Source of the DNA: Paracoccaceae bacterium
GTDB lineage: Bacteria; Pseudomonadota; Alphaproteobacteria; Rhodobacterales; Rhodobacteraceae
DNA: 64,000 nucleotides
NCBI GenBank assembly: GCA_016124615.1
Contig: WGNF01000004.1
Span: forward strand, 124,001 to 188,000
Reading direction: 5' to 3'
Part shown: one piece after another, positions 54,160-62,680 of the stretch
Layout: each line of letters starts with the position of its first letter
Numbering within the stretch: the stretch's first letter is position 1
Position numbers and translations under genes: made by a program
The notes under the pieces: generated by a model
The model's input: only the letters and a program-made list of their open reading frames with translations
Database searches by the model: none
What the model was told of the DNA's origin: nothing

Positions 54160-55038
54160 TTAGCCCAGCAGGTTGCGCACCTCGATGCTCTGCGTCTCAA
54201 GGCTGCGGCGCATCTTGCCAAGCGCCGCGACCTCAAGCTGCCGCACCCGCTCTTTCGACAGGCCCAGTTCCTCGCCCAGGCTTTCCAGCGTGCGCGGCTC
54301 TTCGCGCAGCTTGCGTTCGCGCACGATATGCTGCTCGCGCGCGCTCAGCGCCTGCATCGCAACGCTCAGCCAGCGCCGCAGCGCGGCCCCGTCATGCGCG
54401 TCGGTCACCAGTTCCTCGGCCTGCGCCGTGTCGTCTTCCAGCGCGTCGATCCAGGCGCGGCCGTCGTCATCGGTGGCCTGCGTGGCGTTCAGCGAGAAAT
54501 CCGACCCCGCCAGCCGCCCCTCCATCATCTCGACATCCGACAGCGGTACGCCGACTTCCTGCGCGATGCGCGCGCGCAGTTGATGCTGGTCGAGCATCTC
54601 GCCCCGCTCGCGGGCTTCCCGCTCCAGCTTGGCCTGCACGCGCTTCATGTTGAAGAACAGCGCCTTCTGCCCCGAGGTGGACCCGGTGCGCACCATCGAC
54701 CAGTTGCGCATCACATAGTCCTGCACGCCCGCCCGGATCCACCAGACGGCGTAGGTCGAGAACCGGACCCCGCGATCGGGGTCGAATTTCTCGGCGGCCT
54801 TCATCAAGCCCAGCCCCGCCTCTTGAATCAGGTCGTTCATCGGCGCGCCGTAGCGGCGAAACCGCGCGGCCACCGAAATCGCCAGCCGCATGTAGGCATT
54901 GATCAGCCGGTGCAGTGCTGCCTCGTCACGACGATCACGCCAGGCATAGGCCAGCGTCAACTCGGTTTCGGCATCCAGATATTCGGCCTTCATCGCCTTG
55001 CGCGACATCGTCTGGTCGATCGGTCCGTCAAGCGCCAT
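54160..55038 (-). CDS. rpoH2: RNA polymerase sigma factor RpoH, type II
   Basis: The 292-residue sigma factor belongs to the sigma32 group. Region 2 (LINAYMRLAISVAARFRRYG, DLIQEAGLGLMKAAEKFDPD, FSTYAVWWIRAGVQDYV), the RpoH box-like QKALFFNMKR, and region 4 HTH (TLESLGEELGLSKERVRQLE) are present. The divergence of the box resembles RpoHII of Rhodobacter, which serves oxidative and singlet-oxygen stress. A TGATCC promoter lies upstream (55077-55106). I start at MALDGPIDQT, after an AGGGGG site. Confidence 0.9.
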   Translation of the reverse strand: MALDGPIDQTMSRKAMKAEYLDAETELTLAYAWRDRRDEAALHRLINAYMRLAISVAARFRRYGAPMNDLIQEAGLGLMKAAEKFDPDRGVRFSTYAVWWIRAGVQDYVMRNWSMVRTGSTSGQKALFFNMKRVQAKLEREARERGEMLDQHQLRARIAQEVGVPLSDVEMMEGRLAGSDFSLNATQATDDDGRAWIDALEDDTAQAEELVTDAHDGAALRRWLSVAMQALSAREQHIVRERKLREEPRTLESLGEELGLSKERVRQLEVAALGKMRRSLETQSIEVRNLLG

Positions 55039-55076
55039 GTGAACCCCCTGCCGGTTGTCTCGCGCCATGTCTGAGG

Positions 55077-55106
55077 GAGATACGCGGATATTGGGCGTTT
55101 GGATCA
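55077..55106 (-). promoter_or_regulatory. Candidate RpoE-type promoter for rpoH2
   Basis: On the minus strand TGATCC (55106-55101), 18 bases, then TATCTC (55082-55077), with the rpoH2 ATG about 39 bases downstream of the -10. TGATCC is the known -35 word of the singlet-oxygen ECF sigma factor RpoE in R. sphaeroides, whose regulon includes rpoHII. Confidence 0.5.
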
Positions 55107-55131
55107 AAACATGCAGCGAAAATGTTTCGAT
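55103..55131. promoter_or_regulatory. Imperfect palindrome between rpoH2 and the GST gene
   Basis: ATCAAAACAT and ATGTTTCGAT are inverted repeats matching at 9 of 10 positions with a nine-base spacer. It overlaps the -35 box of the candidate rpoH2 promoter, a typical place for a repressor. Confidence 0.45.
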
Positions 55132-55245
55132 TGCGCGGCGATCGGCCTTCAACCGCCGATTGTGACTGCCGCGGCCGCGAAACCTGCCTTTCCCGCCGCC
55201 ACCGTTGCGGCTAGGCTCGGCCCGTTCCGTGCCGGAGACCCTGCA

Positions 55246-56115
55246 ATGACCTATGACCTTGCCATCGGCGATCGTGCCTATTCCAGTTGGTCGCTGCGCG
55301 GCTGGCTGCTGTTCGATGCCTTCGGGCTGCCGGTGCGCACCCACATGGCGCGGCTTGCCACCGATGAACTGCCGCGCCTGTTGCAGGATTACGCCCCCGC
55401 CCGCACCGTGCCCGCCCTGCGCGCCGAAGACGGTGCCGTGGTCGCCGACAGTCTGGCGATGGCCGAGGAACTGGCCAGCCGCCACCCCGAGGCCGGGATC
55501 TGGCCCGCCCTGCCCACCGCGCGCGCGGCGGCACGGATGCTGGCCGCCGAGATGCATTCAAGCTACGCGGCGCTGCGGCAGGCCTGCCCGATGAACCTGC
55601 GCGTGGCCTACACCGGCTTCGCCCCATCCGAGGCCGTGCGCGCCGACCTGGCCCGGATCGAGGCGCTCTGGGCCTGGGCGCGCGGCACGGTGGGCGACAA
55701 GCGGCCGTGGCTTTGCGGCGCCTATTCGGCGGCCGATGCGTTCTATGCCCCGGTTGCGGCACGGATCGCGGGCTACGACCTTCCCGTCGGCCCCGAGGCC
55801 GCGGCCTATGTCGCGGCGCATCTGGCGCATCCGTCGTTCCGGCGCTGGCGGGCGATGGGGCTGGTAGACGGGCCCGATCAGGACGCCTACCGCCTTGAGC
55901 TGACCCGGCGCGACTGGCCGGGGCCGACGCCGCGGGTGGCGGAAGCGGTTGCCCAAGGCCCGGCGGAAAACGCGACCTGCCCCTATTCGGGCAAGCCAGT
56001 CAAGCATTTCCTGCGGTTGGAGGGCCGCATCTTCGGCTTTTGCAACCCGTTCTGCCGCGACAAGACGGCGGCCGACCCCGAGGCCTGGCCCGCGTTCATG
56101 GCGCTGGTCGGCTGA
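55246..56115 (+). CDS. Glutathione S-transferase-like protein with Cys-rich C-terminus
   Basis: The 289-residue protein has an N-terminal thioredoxin-type GST domain (YDLAIGDRAYSSWSLRGWLL, then TVPALRAEDGAVVADSLAMA) and a helical C-terminal domain. A 45-residue tail contains CPYSGKPVKHFLRLEGR and FGFCNPFCRDKTA, three cysteines that could bind metal. GST proteins conjugate or reduce electrophiles with glutathione; the gshB gene lies 4 kb away. I start at MTYDLAIGDR. It diverges from rpoH2. Confidence 0.85.
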   Translation: MTYDLAIGDRAYSSWSLRGWLLFDAFGLPVRTHMARLATDELPRLLQDYAPARTVPALRAEDGAVVADSLAMAEELASRHPEAGIWPALPTARAAARMLAAEMHSSYAALRQACPMNLRVAYTGFAPSEAVRADLARIEALWAWARGTVGDKRPWLCGAYSAADAFYAPVAARIAGYDLPVGPEAAAYVAAHLAHPSFRRWRAMGLVDGPDQDAYRLELTRRDWPGPTPRVAEAVAQGPAENATCPYSGKPVKHFLRLEGRIFGFCNPFCRDKTAADPEAWPAFMALVG

Positions 56116-56121
56116 CCGGCG

Positions 56122-57546
56122 TCAGGGTTTCGCAGTGGCCCCAAGCGGGCGGGGTTCACGCGTATCAGTCTGGGCGATCTGCTGCGTCCGGTCGGTGAAT
56201 GCCTTCAGGATCTGCTTTTCCACAGCCGCATAGTTGCCGTCGAAATGGTGCCCGCCATCGACCTTCAGCGCCTCGCCGCCCAGCGTGGCCACCGCCGGGC
56301 AGCCGCTGTCATCCTCGTCGGCGCCATAGATGCACTGCACCTTGGCCAGCGGCAGTTGCGCCACGTCGGGCCCGGTCGGCGTTGCCTGGCTGCCGTGCGA
56401 GCCGAGCCAGCCGTCCACCGTAATCTCCCAATCCGCAGCGGTCGAAAGGCCCAGAAGGCTGATCAGCTTGATGCGGTTCTTCGTCGCCTCGGGCAGCCGC
56501 GCGAACGTTGCGGGCAGCACGTCGGCGCCGAAGGAGTAGCCGACGAGGATCACGTTATTCACGCCCCAGGCGTCGTGATAGTGCTTGATTAGCGTCGCCA
56601 GATCCTTCGCCGTCTGGTCGGGCGTGCGCTTCGACCAGAAGTAGCGCAGCGAATCGAAGCCCACGACCGGGATGCCATCGGCCTGCATGATCTGGCCCAC
56701 CGACTGGTCCAGATCGCGCCAGCCGCCGTCGCCGGACAGGATGATCGCCATCACGTCATGCTTGGCGGGCGTCGGCAGGATCGTCACCGGCAGCGCGGCC
56801 ATCGCGGCGCGCGAATCGTCGATGCGGGCCTCGATCTGGCGGACCATCGCCGTCACCGAAAGCGCGGCATTTTCCGTCAGGGTCACATTGGGCGCGGCGG
56901 CTTTCAGCGCCTCGATGCGGGCGCGCACATCCGGCTCTACCCCGGCGCTCAGCAGCACGGAAACCGGGTCGACCTGCTGGCTGCGCGGCAGCGCGTAAAT
57001 CTCGCCCCGGCTGTCGGTCAGATAGCCCGCCGGGGTGCACAGATCGTTGGACAGCGGCACCGCCGACGCGGGATCGGCCACCACCGTGGCCCCGATCGTC
57101 GCATCCGGGGTCTGGTCGGTCATATCCAGCGCCAGACCACCGCCAAGCCCGGTGCCCGAGACCACTGGCGTCACGTAATCGGTAGAGCCGGAGGCGCGCT
57201 GAATCTGCTGGCTCAGGCTTTCGACATCGGACACGAGGTAGGAACAGACCGGATCGTAGGGGTCTTGCTTCTGCGTGATCGCGGCCTGATCGTTGATCGC
57301 CTTGACGTAGCTCGGCATGTCGACACCGACAACGCCGATCTGATCCGCCTTCAGCTTTGCCGCGATCGCCTCTTCGCGCGCGCCCCAGCCCGCGGCATCG
57401 GACAGAACGAAGGCCACCCCGCGCGCCGGACCGTCGGGCATGAAGATGTGGTCGACCGGCATCATGTCGCTTTGCCAGCCGTCGGCGACAGCGGGCAGGG
57501 GCGCAGCGAAAATGCACGCTGCGAACACGCGAACCTTCCAGTTCAT
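56122..57546 (-). CDS. acvB: AcvB/VirJ family periplasmic hydrolase
   Basis: The 474-residue protein has a signal peptide (MNWKVRVFAACIFAAPLPAV, cleavage near VADGW), an N-terminal domain and a C-terminal VirJ-type alpha/beta hydrolase. The latter has SGDGGWRDLDQSVGQ, GYSFGADVLP with nucleophile Ser338, an Asp near 410 (GADEDDSG) and His433/434 (DGGHHFDG). In Agrobacterium AcvB hydrolyses lysyl-phosphatidylglycerol and is needed with acid stress and virulence; its usual partner lpiA is not next to this gene. Start at MNWKVRV has AGGAG nearby. Confidence 0.88.
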   Translation of the reverse strand: MNWKVRVFAACIFAAPLPAVADGWQSDMMPVDHIFMPDGPARGVAFVLSDAAGWGAREEAIAAKLKADQIGVVGVDMPSYVKAINDQAAITQKQDPYDPVCSYLVSDVESLSQQIQRASGSTDYVTPVVSGTGLGGGLALDMTDQTPDATIGATVVADPASAVPLSNDLCTPAGYLTDSRGEIYALPRSQQVDPVSVLLSAGVEPDVRARIEALKAAAPNVTLTENAALSVTAMVRQIEARIDDSRAAMAALPVTILPTPAKHDVMAIILSGDGGWRDLDQSVGQIMQADGIPVVGFDSLRYFWSKRTPDQTAKDLATLIKHYHDAWGVNNVILVGYSFGADVLPATFARLPEATKNRIKLISLLGLSTAADWEITVDGWLGSHGSQATPTGPDVAQLPLAKVQCIYGADEDDSGCPAVATLGGEALKVDGGHHFDGNYAAVEKQILKAFTDRTQQIAQTDTREPRPLGATAKP

Positions 57547-57883
57547 ATCGGGTGAAGCTCCTGGGGAAAACGCCTGAGGCATTGGCTGCCTTTCGGCGCA
57601 GAATAAAGGGTGCGGTGAGACGGCGAAATGGAAATCAGTGCCGCAGGTGGCCGCCGCAGGGGGGCGATACATCACTCTTGCGTCAGCAATGCTACAAGCC
57701 TGCGACACCGGCGCTATGGCGGGCCAGCCGCAGGTGAAAACCGGGGCATCACATAGATAGGGGTTGCGCCGAAACCGGCACCCGCCGCGGGCCGCCGCCC
57801 CCGGAGGCGGCCGCGAAAATCTTTACCCTTTGTCAATCCCGACGCCCGATGGTTAACGCGGGCAGGCGCAGGGGCAGGCGGCG
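57547..57883. other. Divergent intergenic region acvB/comM
   Basis: 337 bases with no credible gene. It contains GC-rich palindromic stretches (57787-57813) and a weak plus-strand promoter TTGTCA, 17 bases, TTAACG at 57830-57858, 26 bases before comM. Base composition drops in GC around 57818-57836. Confidence 0.5.
57830..57858 (+). promoter_or_regulatory. Weak promoter candidate for comM
   Basis: TTGTCA (57830-57835), 17-bp spacer and TTAACG (57853-57858). Spacing is ideal but both boxes are imperfect. Confidence 0.35.
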
Positions 57884-59398
57884 ATGACGGCACGGGCATA
57901 TACCGTGGCTTTCGAAGGCATCGAGGCCCGGATGGTCGAGGTGCAATGCGCCGTCACCCCCGGCCTGCCCGCCTTCACCATCGTCGGCCTGCCCGACAAG
58001 GCGGTCAGCGAGGCGCGCGAACGGGTGCGCGCGGCGCTGTCGGCGATGTCGATCGCGCTGCCCGCCAAGCGCATCACGGTCAACCTGTCGCCCGCCGACC
58101 TGCCCAAAGAGGGCTCGCATTTCGACCTGCCGATCGCGCTGGCGGTGCTGGCGGCGATCGAGATCATCCCGCGCGACGACGTGGCCGAAACGGTCGCCCT
58201 GGGCGAATTGTCGCTTGACGGCACGCTGGTCGCCGTGATCGGCGCGCTACCCGCCGCGATGGCCGCGGCCGAGCAGGATCGCGCCCTCCTCTGCCCGCGC
58301 GCCTGCGGCCCCGAGGCCGCCTGGGTCGGCGCCGCGCAGGTGCTGGCGGCCGGATCACTGGCCGAAGTCGTGCGGCACTATACCGGGCAGGCGCCGCTAA
58401 CCCCCGCCGAGGCGGGCGAAGTGCTGGGCCCGGTCTGGCGCCGCGACATGGCCGAGGTGAAGGGCCAGGAACGCGCCAAACGCGCGCTGGAAATTGCCGC
58501 CGCCGGGCGCCACCACCTGCTGATGACCGGGCCGCCGGGCTCTGGCAAATCGATGCTGGCGGCCCGGCTGCCCGGCATCCTGCCGCCGCTGTCGGCGGCC
58601 GAGGCGCTGGAAACCTCGATGATCCATTCGCTGGCCGGGCTTCTGGACAACGGCGGCATCAGCCGGGTGCGCCCCTTCCGCGAGCCGCACCACACCGCCT
58701 CGATGGCCGCCATCGTCGGCGGCGGCAAGGGCGCGAAACCCGGCGAGATCAGCCTGGCGCACAACGGCGTGCTGTTCCTCGACGAGTTCCCCGAGTTTCC
58801 GCGCGCCGTGCTGGAAACCCTGCGCCAGCCGATCGAGACCGGCGAGGTCGTAGTGGCCCGCGCCAATGCGCATGTGCGCTATCCCTGCCGGTTCCTGCTG
58901 GTGGCCGCCGCCAACCCCTGCAAATGCGGTTATCTGACCGACCCCGCCCGCGCCTGTTCGCGCGCGCCCAACTGTGGCGAAGATTACATCGGCCGCATCT
59001 CAGGCCCGCTGATGGACCGGTTCGACCTGCGGCTGGAGGTGCCCCCCGTCGCCTTCACCGACCTCGACCTGCCCGCCTCGGGCGAATCTTCCGCCGCCAT
59101 CGCAGCCCGCGTCGCCGCCGCGCGCGACCGCCAGACCCGGCGCTACGCGCAGGCCGACCATGTCCGCGTCAATGCCGATGCCGAGGGCGCGCTGCTGGAT
59201 CAGGTCGCGGCCCCGGATGCCGAAGGGCGCGCGCTGCTGACGCGCGTGGCCGACCGGTTCGGGCTGACGGCGCGCGGCTATCACCGGGTGCTGCGGGTGG
59301 CGCGCACCATCGCCGACCTCGACGGTGCGCCCGACGTGCGCATGCCGCATGTGGCCGAGGCGGTCAGCTATCGGCTGGCGGTGGCGGCTCTGGCCTGA
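57884..59398 (+). CDS. comM: YifB/ComM family magnesium-chelatase-like AAA+ ATPase
   Basis: The 504-residue protein has the N-terminal Lon-like fold (VQCAVTPGLPAFTIVGLPDK), the AAA+ core with Walker A GPPGSGKSM, Walker B LFLDEFPEF and the FLLVAAANPCKCGYL segment, and a C-terminal Mg_chelatase_C part (ARGYHRVLRVARTIADL). In other bacteria ComM is a branch-migrating helicase that helps integrate incoming DNA during transformation. Its end overlaps the convergent esterase gene by 35 bases. Confidence 0.95.
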   Translation: MTARAYTVAFEGIEARMVEVQCAVTPGLPAFTIVGLPDKAVSEARERVRAALSAMSIALPAKRITVNLSPADLPKEGSHFDLPIALAVLAAIEIIPRDDVAETVALGELSLDGTLVAVIGALPAAMAAAEQDRALLCPRACGPEAAWVGAAQVLAAGSLAEVVRHYTGQAPLTPAEAGEVLGPVWRRDMAEVKGQERAKRALEIAAAGRHHLLMTGPPGSGKSMLAARLPGILPPLSAAEALETSMIHSLAGLLDNGGISRVRPFREPHHTASMAAIVGGGKGAKPGEISLAHNGVLFLDEFPEFPRAVLETLRQPIETGEVVVARANAHVRYPCRFLLVAAANPCKCGYLTDPARACSRAPNCGEDYIGRISGPLMDRFDLRLEVPPVAFTDLDLPASGESSAAIAARVAAARDRQTRRYAQADHVRVNADAEGALLDQVAAPDAEGRALLTRVADRFGLTARGYHRVLRVARTIADLDGAPDVRMPHVAEAVSYRLAVAALA

Positions 59399-60332
59399 GC
59401 GCGGCGCGGATGAAGGCCCCCGCCCGCTCCAGCGCGTCGCGCGATTCTGGCACCCAGCCGTCAAAGACCTGCCAGACATGCGGCGCGCTCGGCCAGTCCT
59501 GCACCGTCACCGCCCCGCCGAAACTGCGCAACCGGGCCGCCAGCCGCAGCGTGTCGTCGCGCAGGATCTCGGTTTGCGAATGTTGCAGCAGCACCGGCGC
59601 GGGCGCCGGAAATTCGGCCATCACCGGCGAGGCTTCGGGATCCTCCGCCGGATGACCCTGCAGGTACATCGCGGCGACCTCGACCATCCGGCCCGCCGGC
59701 AGCAACGGATCAAGGCGCGCATTCCCCGCCACCGATGGGCTGCCGCCGGCCAGATCGGCCCAGGGCGAAAAGGCAAAAGCCGCCGCCGGCGGCGTTCCCG
59801 CCCGACAGAGCCGTGACAGCAGGGCAAACGCCAGCCCGCCCCCGGCGCTGTCGCCCCCGATGACGATATGCTCGGGGTCGTAGCCTGCGTCGTAAAGGTG
59901 CTGCCAGGCCGCCTGCGCATCCTCCAGCGCCGCCGGGAACGGATGCTCCGGCGCCAGCCGGTAGTCGGGCGCCAGCACCGGCACACCGGCAAGAAGCGAC
60001 AGCCGCGCCAGCATCGCCCGGTGCGTCCGCGGCGAACCCGCAACGTAGGCGCCGCCGTGCAGGTAAAGGATCACCCGACGCCGGTCCACCGGCCCGGTCG
60101 AAATGCGGCTGACGACCAGACCGCCCGCGGGACCGGGCACGACCCCCGGCAGCCACAGCGGATAGGGCGGCGCGCGAAACACCGCCCATGCCGCGCATTC
60201 GAACTCGCGCCGCGCCGCAACGGGTTCCTTTGTCCGCGCCAGCCGCGGCTTCACCACCAGTCGCAGCGCAAGATTCAGCGCGGCAAGATTCAGGCTCGCG
60301 CCGCGGCCCGCTTCGCTTCGATCACTTGCCAT
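59364..60332 (-). CDS. Alpha/beta hydrolase, hormone-sensitive-lipase family
   Basis: The 322-residue esterase has the HSL oxyanion motif [12 protein letters not shown] and the nucleophile elbow [10 protein letters not shown] near residue 165; Asp in ILRDDTL and His in SAPHVWQVF complete the triad. These enzymes hydrolyse short-chain esters. The ATG lies 43 bases inside the end of gshB, a longer overlap than usual, but the reading is continuous and the codon use normal. It is the last gene of the rsmI-yraN-gshB unit. Confidence 0.85.
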   Translation of the reverse strand: MASDRSEAGRGASLNLAALNLALRLVVKPRLARTKEPVAARREFECAAWAVFRAPPYPLWLPGVVPGPAGGLVVSRISTGPVDRRRVILYLHGGAYVAGSPRTHRAMLARLSLLAGVPVLAPDYRLAPEHPFPAALEDAQAAWQHLYDAGYDPEHIVIGGDSAGGGLAFALLSRLCRAGTPPAAAFAFSPWADLAGGSPSVAGNARLDPLLPAGRMVEVAAMYLQGHPAEDPEASPVMAEFPAPAPVLLQHSQTEILRDDTLRLAARLRSFGGAVTVQDWPSAPHVWQVFDGWVPESRDALERAGAFIRAALRPEPPPPADS

Positions 60333-61243
60333 ATCCGCTCGGCCGCGTTGACGCCATCGAACCGCTCCAGTTCCTGAATGCCGGTGGGCGAGGTCACGTT
60401 GATCTCGGTCAGATAGTCGCCAATCACGTCGATTCCGACAAAGACCTGGCCCTTTTCACGCAGTACTGGGCCGATTCTCGCGCAAATCTCCCGATCGCGG
60501 GCGGTCAGCCCGATCTGTTCCGGCCGCCCGCCGACATGCATGTTCGACCGCGTTTCGCCCGCCTGCGGCACCCGGTTGATCGCCCCGACCGGCTCGCCAT
60601 CGATCAGAATGACCCGCTTGTCGCCCTTCGCCACATCGGGCAGGAACTTCTGCGCGATCAGCGGCTCGCGGCTGAACGACATGAACAATTCGTGCAGCGC
60701 CGACAGGTTGCGGTCGTTCGGGTCAAGCCGGAACACCCCCGCCCCGCCATTGCCGTAGAGCGGCTTCAGGATGATGTCGCCGTGATCCGCCTTGAAGTCG
60801 CGGATCGTGGCCAGGTCGCGCGCGATCAGCGTCGGCGGGATCAACTCGGGGAACTGCAGCACCAGCAGTTTCTCCGGCGAGTTGCGCACCCAGAACGGAT
60901 CGTTCACCACCAGCGTCCGGGGATGGATCATGTCCAGCAGATGGGTCGTCGTGATGTAGCCCATGTCGAAGGGCGGATCCTGCCGCAGCCAGACCACGTC
61001 CCAGTCGGCCAGGTCGATCTCGGTCTCGGGCCCATAGCTGACATGGTCGCCCTTGACGCGGCGAACCTCGATCGGCCAGCCCCGCGCCAGCACCCGCCCC
61101 TCACGGAACGCCAACCGGTCGGGAGAGTAGTAGAACAGCGAATGCCCGCGCGCCTGCGCCTCGATCGCGATGCGGAACGTGCTGTCCGCGTCGATGTTCA
61201 CGGACCCGATCGGGTCCATCTGCAACGCCACCTTCAGGCCCAT
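60290..61243 (-). CDS. gshB: Glutathione synthetase
   Basis: The 317-residue ATP-grasp enzyme joins glycine to gamma-glutamylcysteine. Typical parts are [39 protein letters not shown], the ATP loop [16 protein letters not shown] and [16 protein letters not shown] with the Mg ligand Asn/Glu. Length equals the E. coli enzyme. It is downstream of rsmI-yraN, an order common in alphaproteobacteria. Confidence 0.97.
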   Translation of the reverse strand: MGLKVALQMDPIGSVNIDADSTFRIAIEAQARGHSLFYYSPDRLAFREGRVLARGWPIEVRRVKGDHVSYGPETEIDLADWDVVWLRQDPPFDMGYITTTHLLDMIHPRTLVVNDPFWVRNSPEKLLVLQFPELIPPTLIARDLATIRDFKADHGDIILKPLYGNGGAGVFRLDPNDRNLSALHELFMSFSREPLIAQKFLPDVAKGDKRVILIDGEPVGAINRVPQAGETRSNMHVGGRPEQIGLTARDREICARIGPVLREKGQVFVGIDVIGDYLTEINVTSPTGIQELERFDGVNAAERIWQVIEAKRAAARA

Positions 61244-61309
61244 GCGCTCCTCCGTGCTGCTGCAGCATAGATGGCGCAGGCCCCCGCCAGATGCAATCGC
61301 CCGCGCACC

Positions 61310-61714
61310 TCAGGCGCAGAGCGCGTTTTCGAGGATGCGGACCCGGCCCCCGCCATCGACCAGCGCCACGTCAAAGCGCGCGTCGGTATCAAGGCCGCGC
61401 GGCTCACCCGCCATGAACTCCGACGCCGCGGCGTAAAGCCGCCCGATCTGCCCGGCCGACAGATGCGCCGCCGCCTCCTCGAACCCGCGCGACTGCTTCA
61501 CCTCGATGAAGATCAGGCCCGCCCCGTCGCGCGCGATCAGGTCGATCTCGCCGCCGGTACCACGCCAGCGCCGCGCCGCGATCTGCCGCCCTTCCGTTGC
61601 ATAAAGCCGTTCCACGGAAGCCTCGGCCGCAAGCCCGGCAAGATAGGCCATTGCGCCCCGGTTCCGGGCTGTTTCGGAGACGGCCCTGCCGTCAGTTCGT
61701 TTCCGTTTCGCCAT
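61310..61714 (-). CDS. yraN: YraN/UPF0102 family nuclease-fold protein
   Basis: The 134-residue protein has the PD-(D/E)XK core GGEIDLIARDGAGLIFIEVK, with Glu, Asp and EVK in order, and the YLAGLAAEASVERLY helix seen in YraN. Its cell role is unsettled; nuclease activity is inferred. The start MAKRKRTDGR lies 23 bases inside rsmI, giving tight coupling; an ATG three bases further upstream is equally possible. The rsmI-yraN-gshB order is conserved in relatives. Confidence 0.9.
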   Translation of the reverse strand: MAKRKRTDGRAVSETARNRGAMAYLAGLAAEASVERLYATEGRQIAARRWRGTGGEIDLIARDGAGLIFIEVKQSRGFEEAAAHLSAGQIGRLYAAASEFMAGEPRGLDTDARFDVALVDGGGRVRILENALCA

Positions 61715-62618
61715 CATCCGCCTCCATTCCGTCCGCCGCCCCGAGCGCCAGGGCCGCCTGATACACGTCGCGCCGCGGCAGCCCCAGCGCCGCCGACACC
61801 GCGGCCACCGCATCCTTGCGCGACTGCGTGGCGAGCGCCTGCCGCAGTGCCGCCTCAAGCCCCGCTTCGGTTGCCCGGACCGGCCCGGCCCGATCGATCA
61901 GCACGACGATTTCGCCCTTCACATCCCGCGCCGCGAACGCCGTGGCGAGGTCCCCGAGGGTGCCGCGCGACACCTCTTCGAATCGCTTGGTCAGTTCCCG
62001 GCACACCGCGGCCTGCCGCTCTGCCCCCAGAGCTTCGCTCAATTCGCCTAACAATCGGCTAATGCGTTTGGGCGATTCATACAGCACCAGCGTTGCCTGA
62101 ACCTCGGCCAGTTCGGCCAGAAACCGCCGCCGGGCCCCTGCGGCCGCGGGCGGGAAGCCCGCGAACAGGAACCGGTCGGAGGGCAGGCCCGCAACCGTCA
62201 GCGCCGCCAGCACCGCCGAGGGGCCGGGGGCCGCGATCACCGGATGGCCTGCCGCGATGGCGGCGCGCGACAGTTGGTAGCCGGGGTCCGCCACCAGCGG
62301 GGTGCCCGCTTCCGAGGCATAGGCGACCGATTTCCCCTCGGCCAGCGCGCGCAAGAGGCGCGGGCGCACCGCTTCGCCATTGTGGTCGTGGTAGGCGATC
62401 AGCGGCCGGTCGCCGAGCGGGATGCCGTGGATTTCCATCAGGTGGCGCAGGGTGCGAGTGTCTTCGGCCGCCAGAACCTCGGCGCTGCCGAGAATATCGA
62501 GTGCCCGCAACGTGATGTCACGCGCGGCCCCGATCGGGGTCGCGAGGAAATAGAGACCCGGGGCAAGGGGCCGTGCGGCTGCGCCGTTCATCAATGTCCG
62601 CCTCTCGAAAGTTGCCAA
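61692..62618 (-). CDS. rsmI: 16S rRNA (cytidine-1402-2'-O)-methyltransferase
   Basis: The 308-residue SAM-dependent enzyme methylates the ribose of C1402 in 16S rRNA. Tetrapyrrole-methylase fold motifs are LYFLATPIGAARDITLRAL, LAAEDTRTLRHLMEIHGI, YASEAGTPLVADPGYQL and AAPGPSAVLAAL. A start at MNGAAARPLAPG (62591) is as plausible as 62618. It diverges from the LpoA-like gene and heads the rsmI-yraN-gshB-esterase unit. Confidence 0.95.
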   Translation of the reverse strand: MATFERRTLMNGAAARPLAPGLYFLATPIGAARDITLRALDILGSAEVLAAEDTRTLRHLMEIHGIPLGDRPLIAYHDHNGEAVRPRLLRALAEGKSVAYASEAGTPLVADPGYQLSRAAIAAGHPVIAAPGPSAVLAALTVAGLPSDRFLFAGFPPAAAGARRRFLAELAEVQATLVLYESPKRISRLLGELSEALGAERQAAVCRELTKRFEEVSRGTLGDLATAFAARDVKGEIVVLIDRAGPVRATEAGLEAALRQALATQSRKDAVAAVSAALGLPRRDVYQAALALGAADGMEADDGETETN

Positions 62619-62680
62619 GGGTTTGGGAAACGCATAGGCTCCGCCTAACCCGGCCCAGCGTCCGTAGCGAGGAATTTTAC

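Noticed and set aside
57552..57737. A 61-codon plus-strand frame in the acvB/comM spacer
   Set aside because: No Shine-Dalgarno, Arg-rich composition and no family resemblance.
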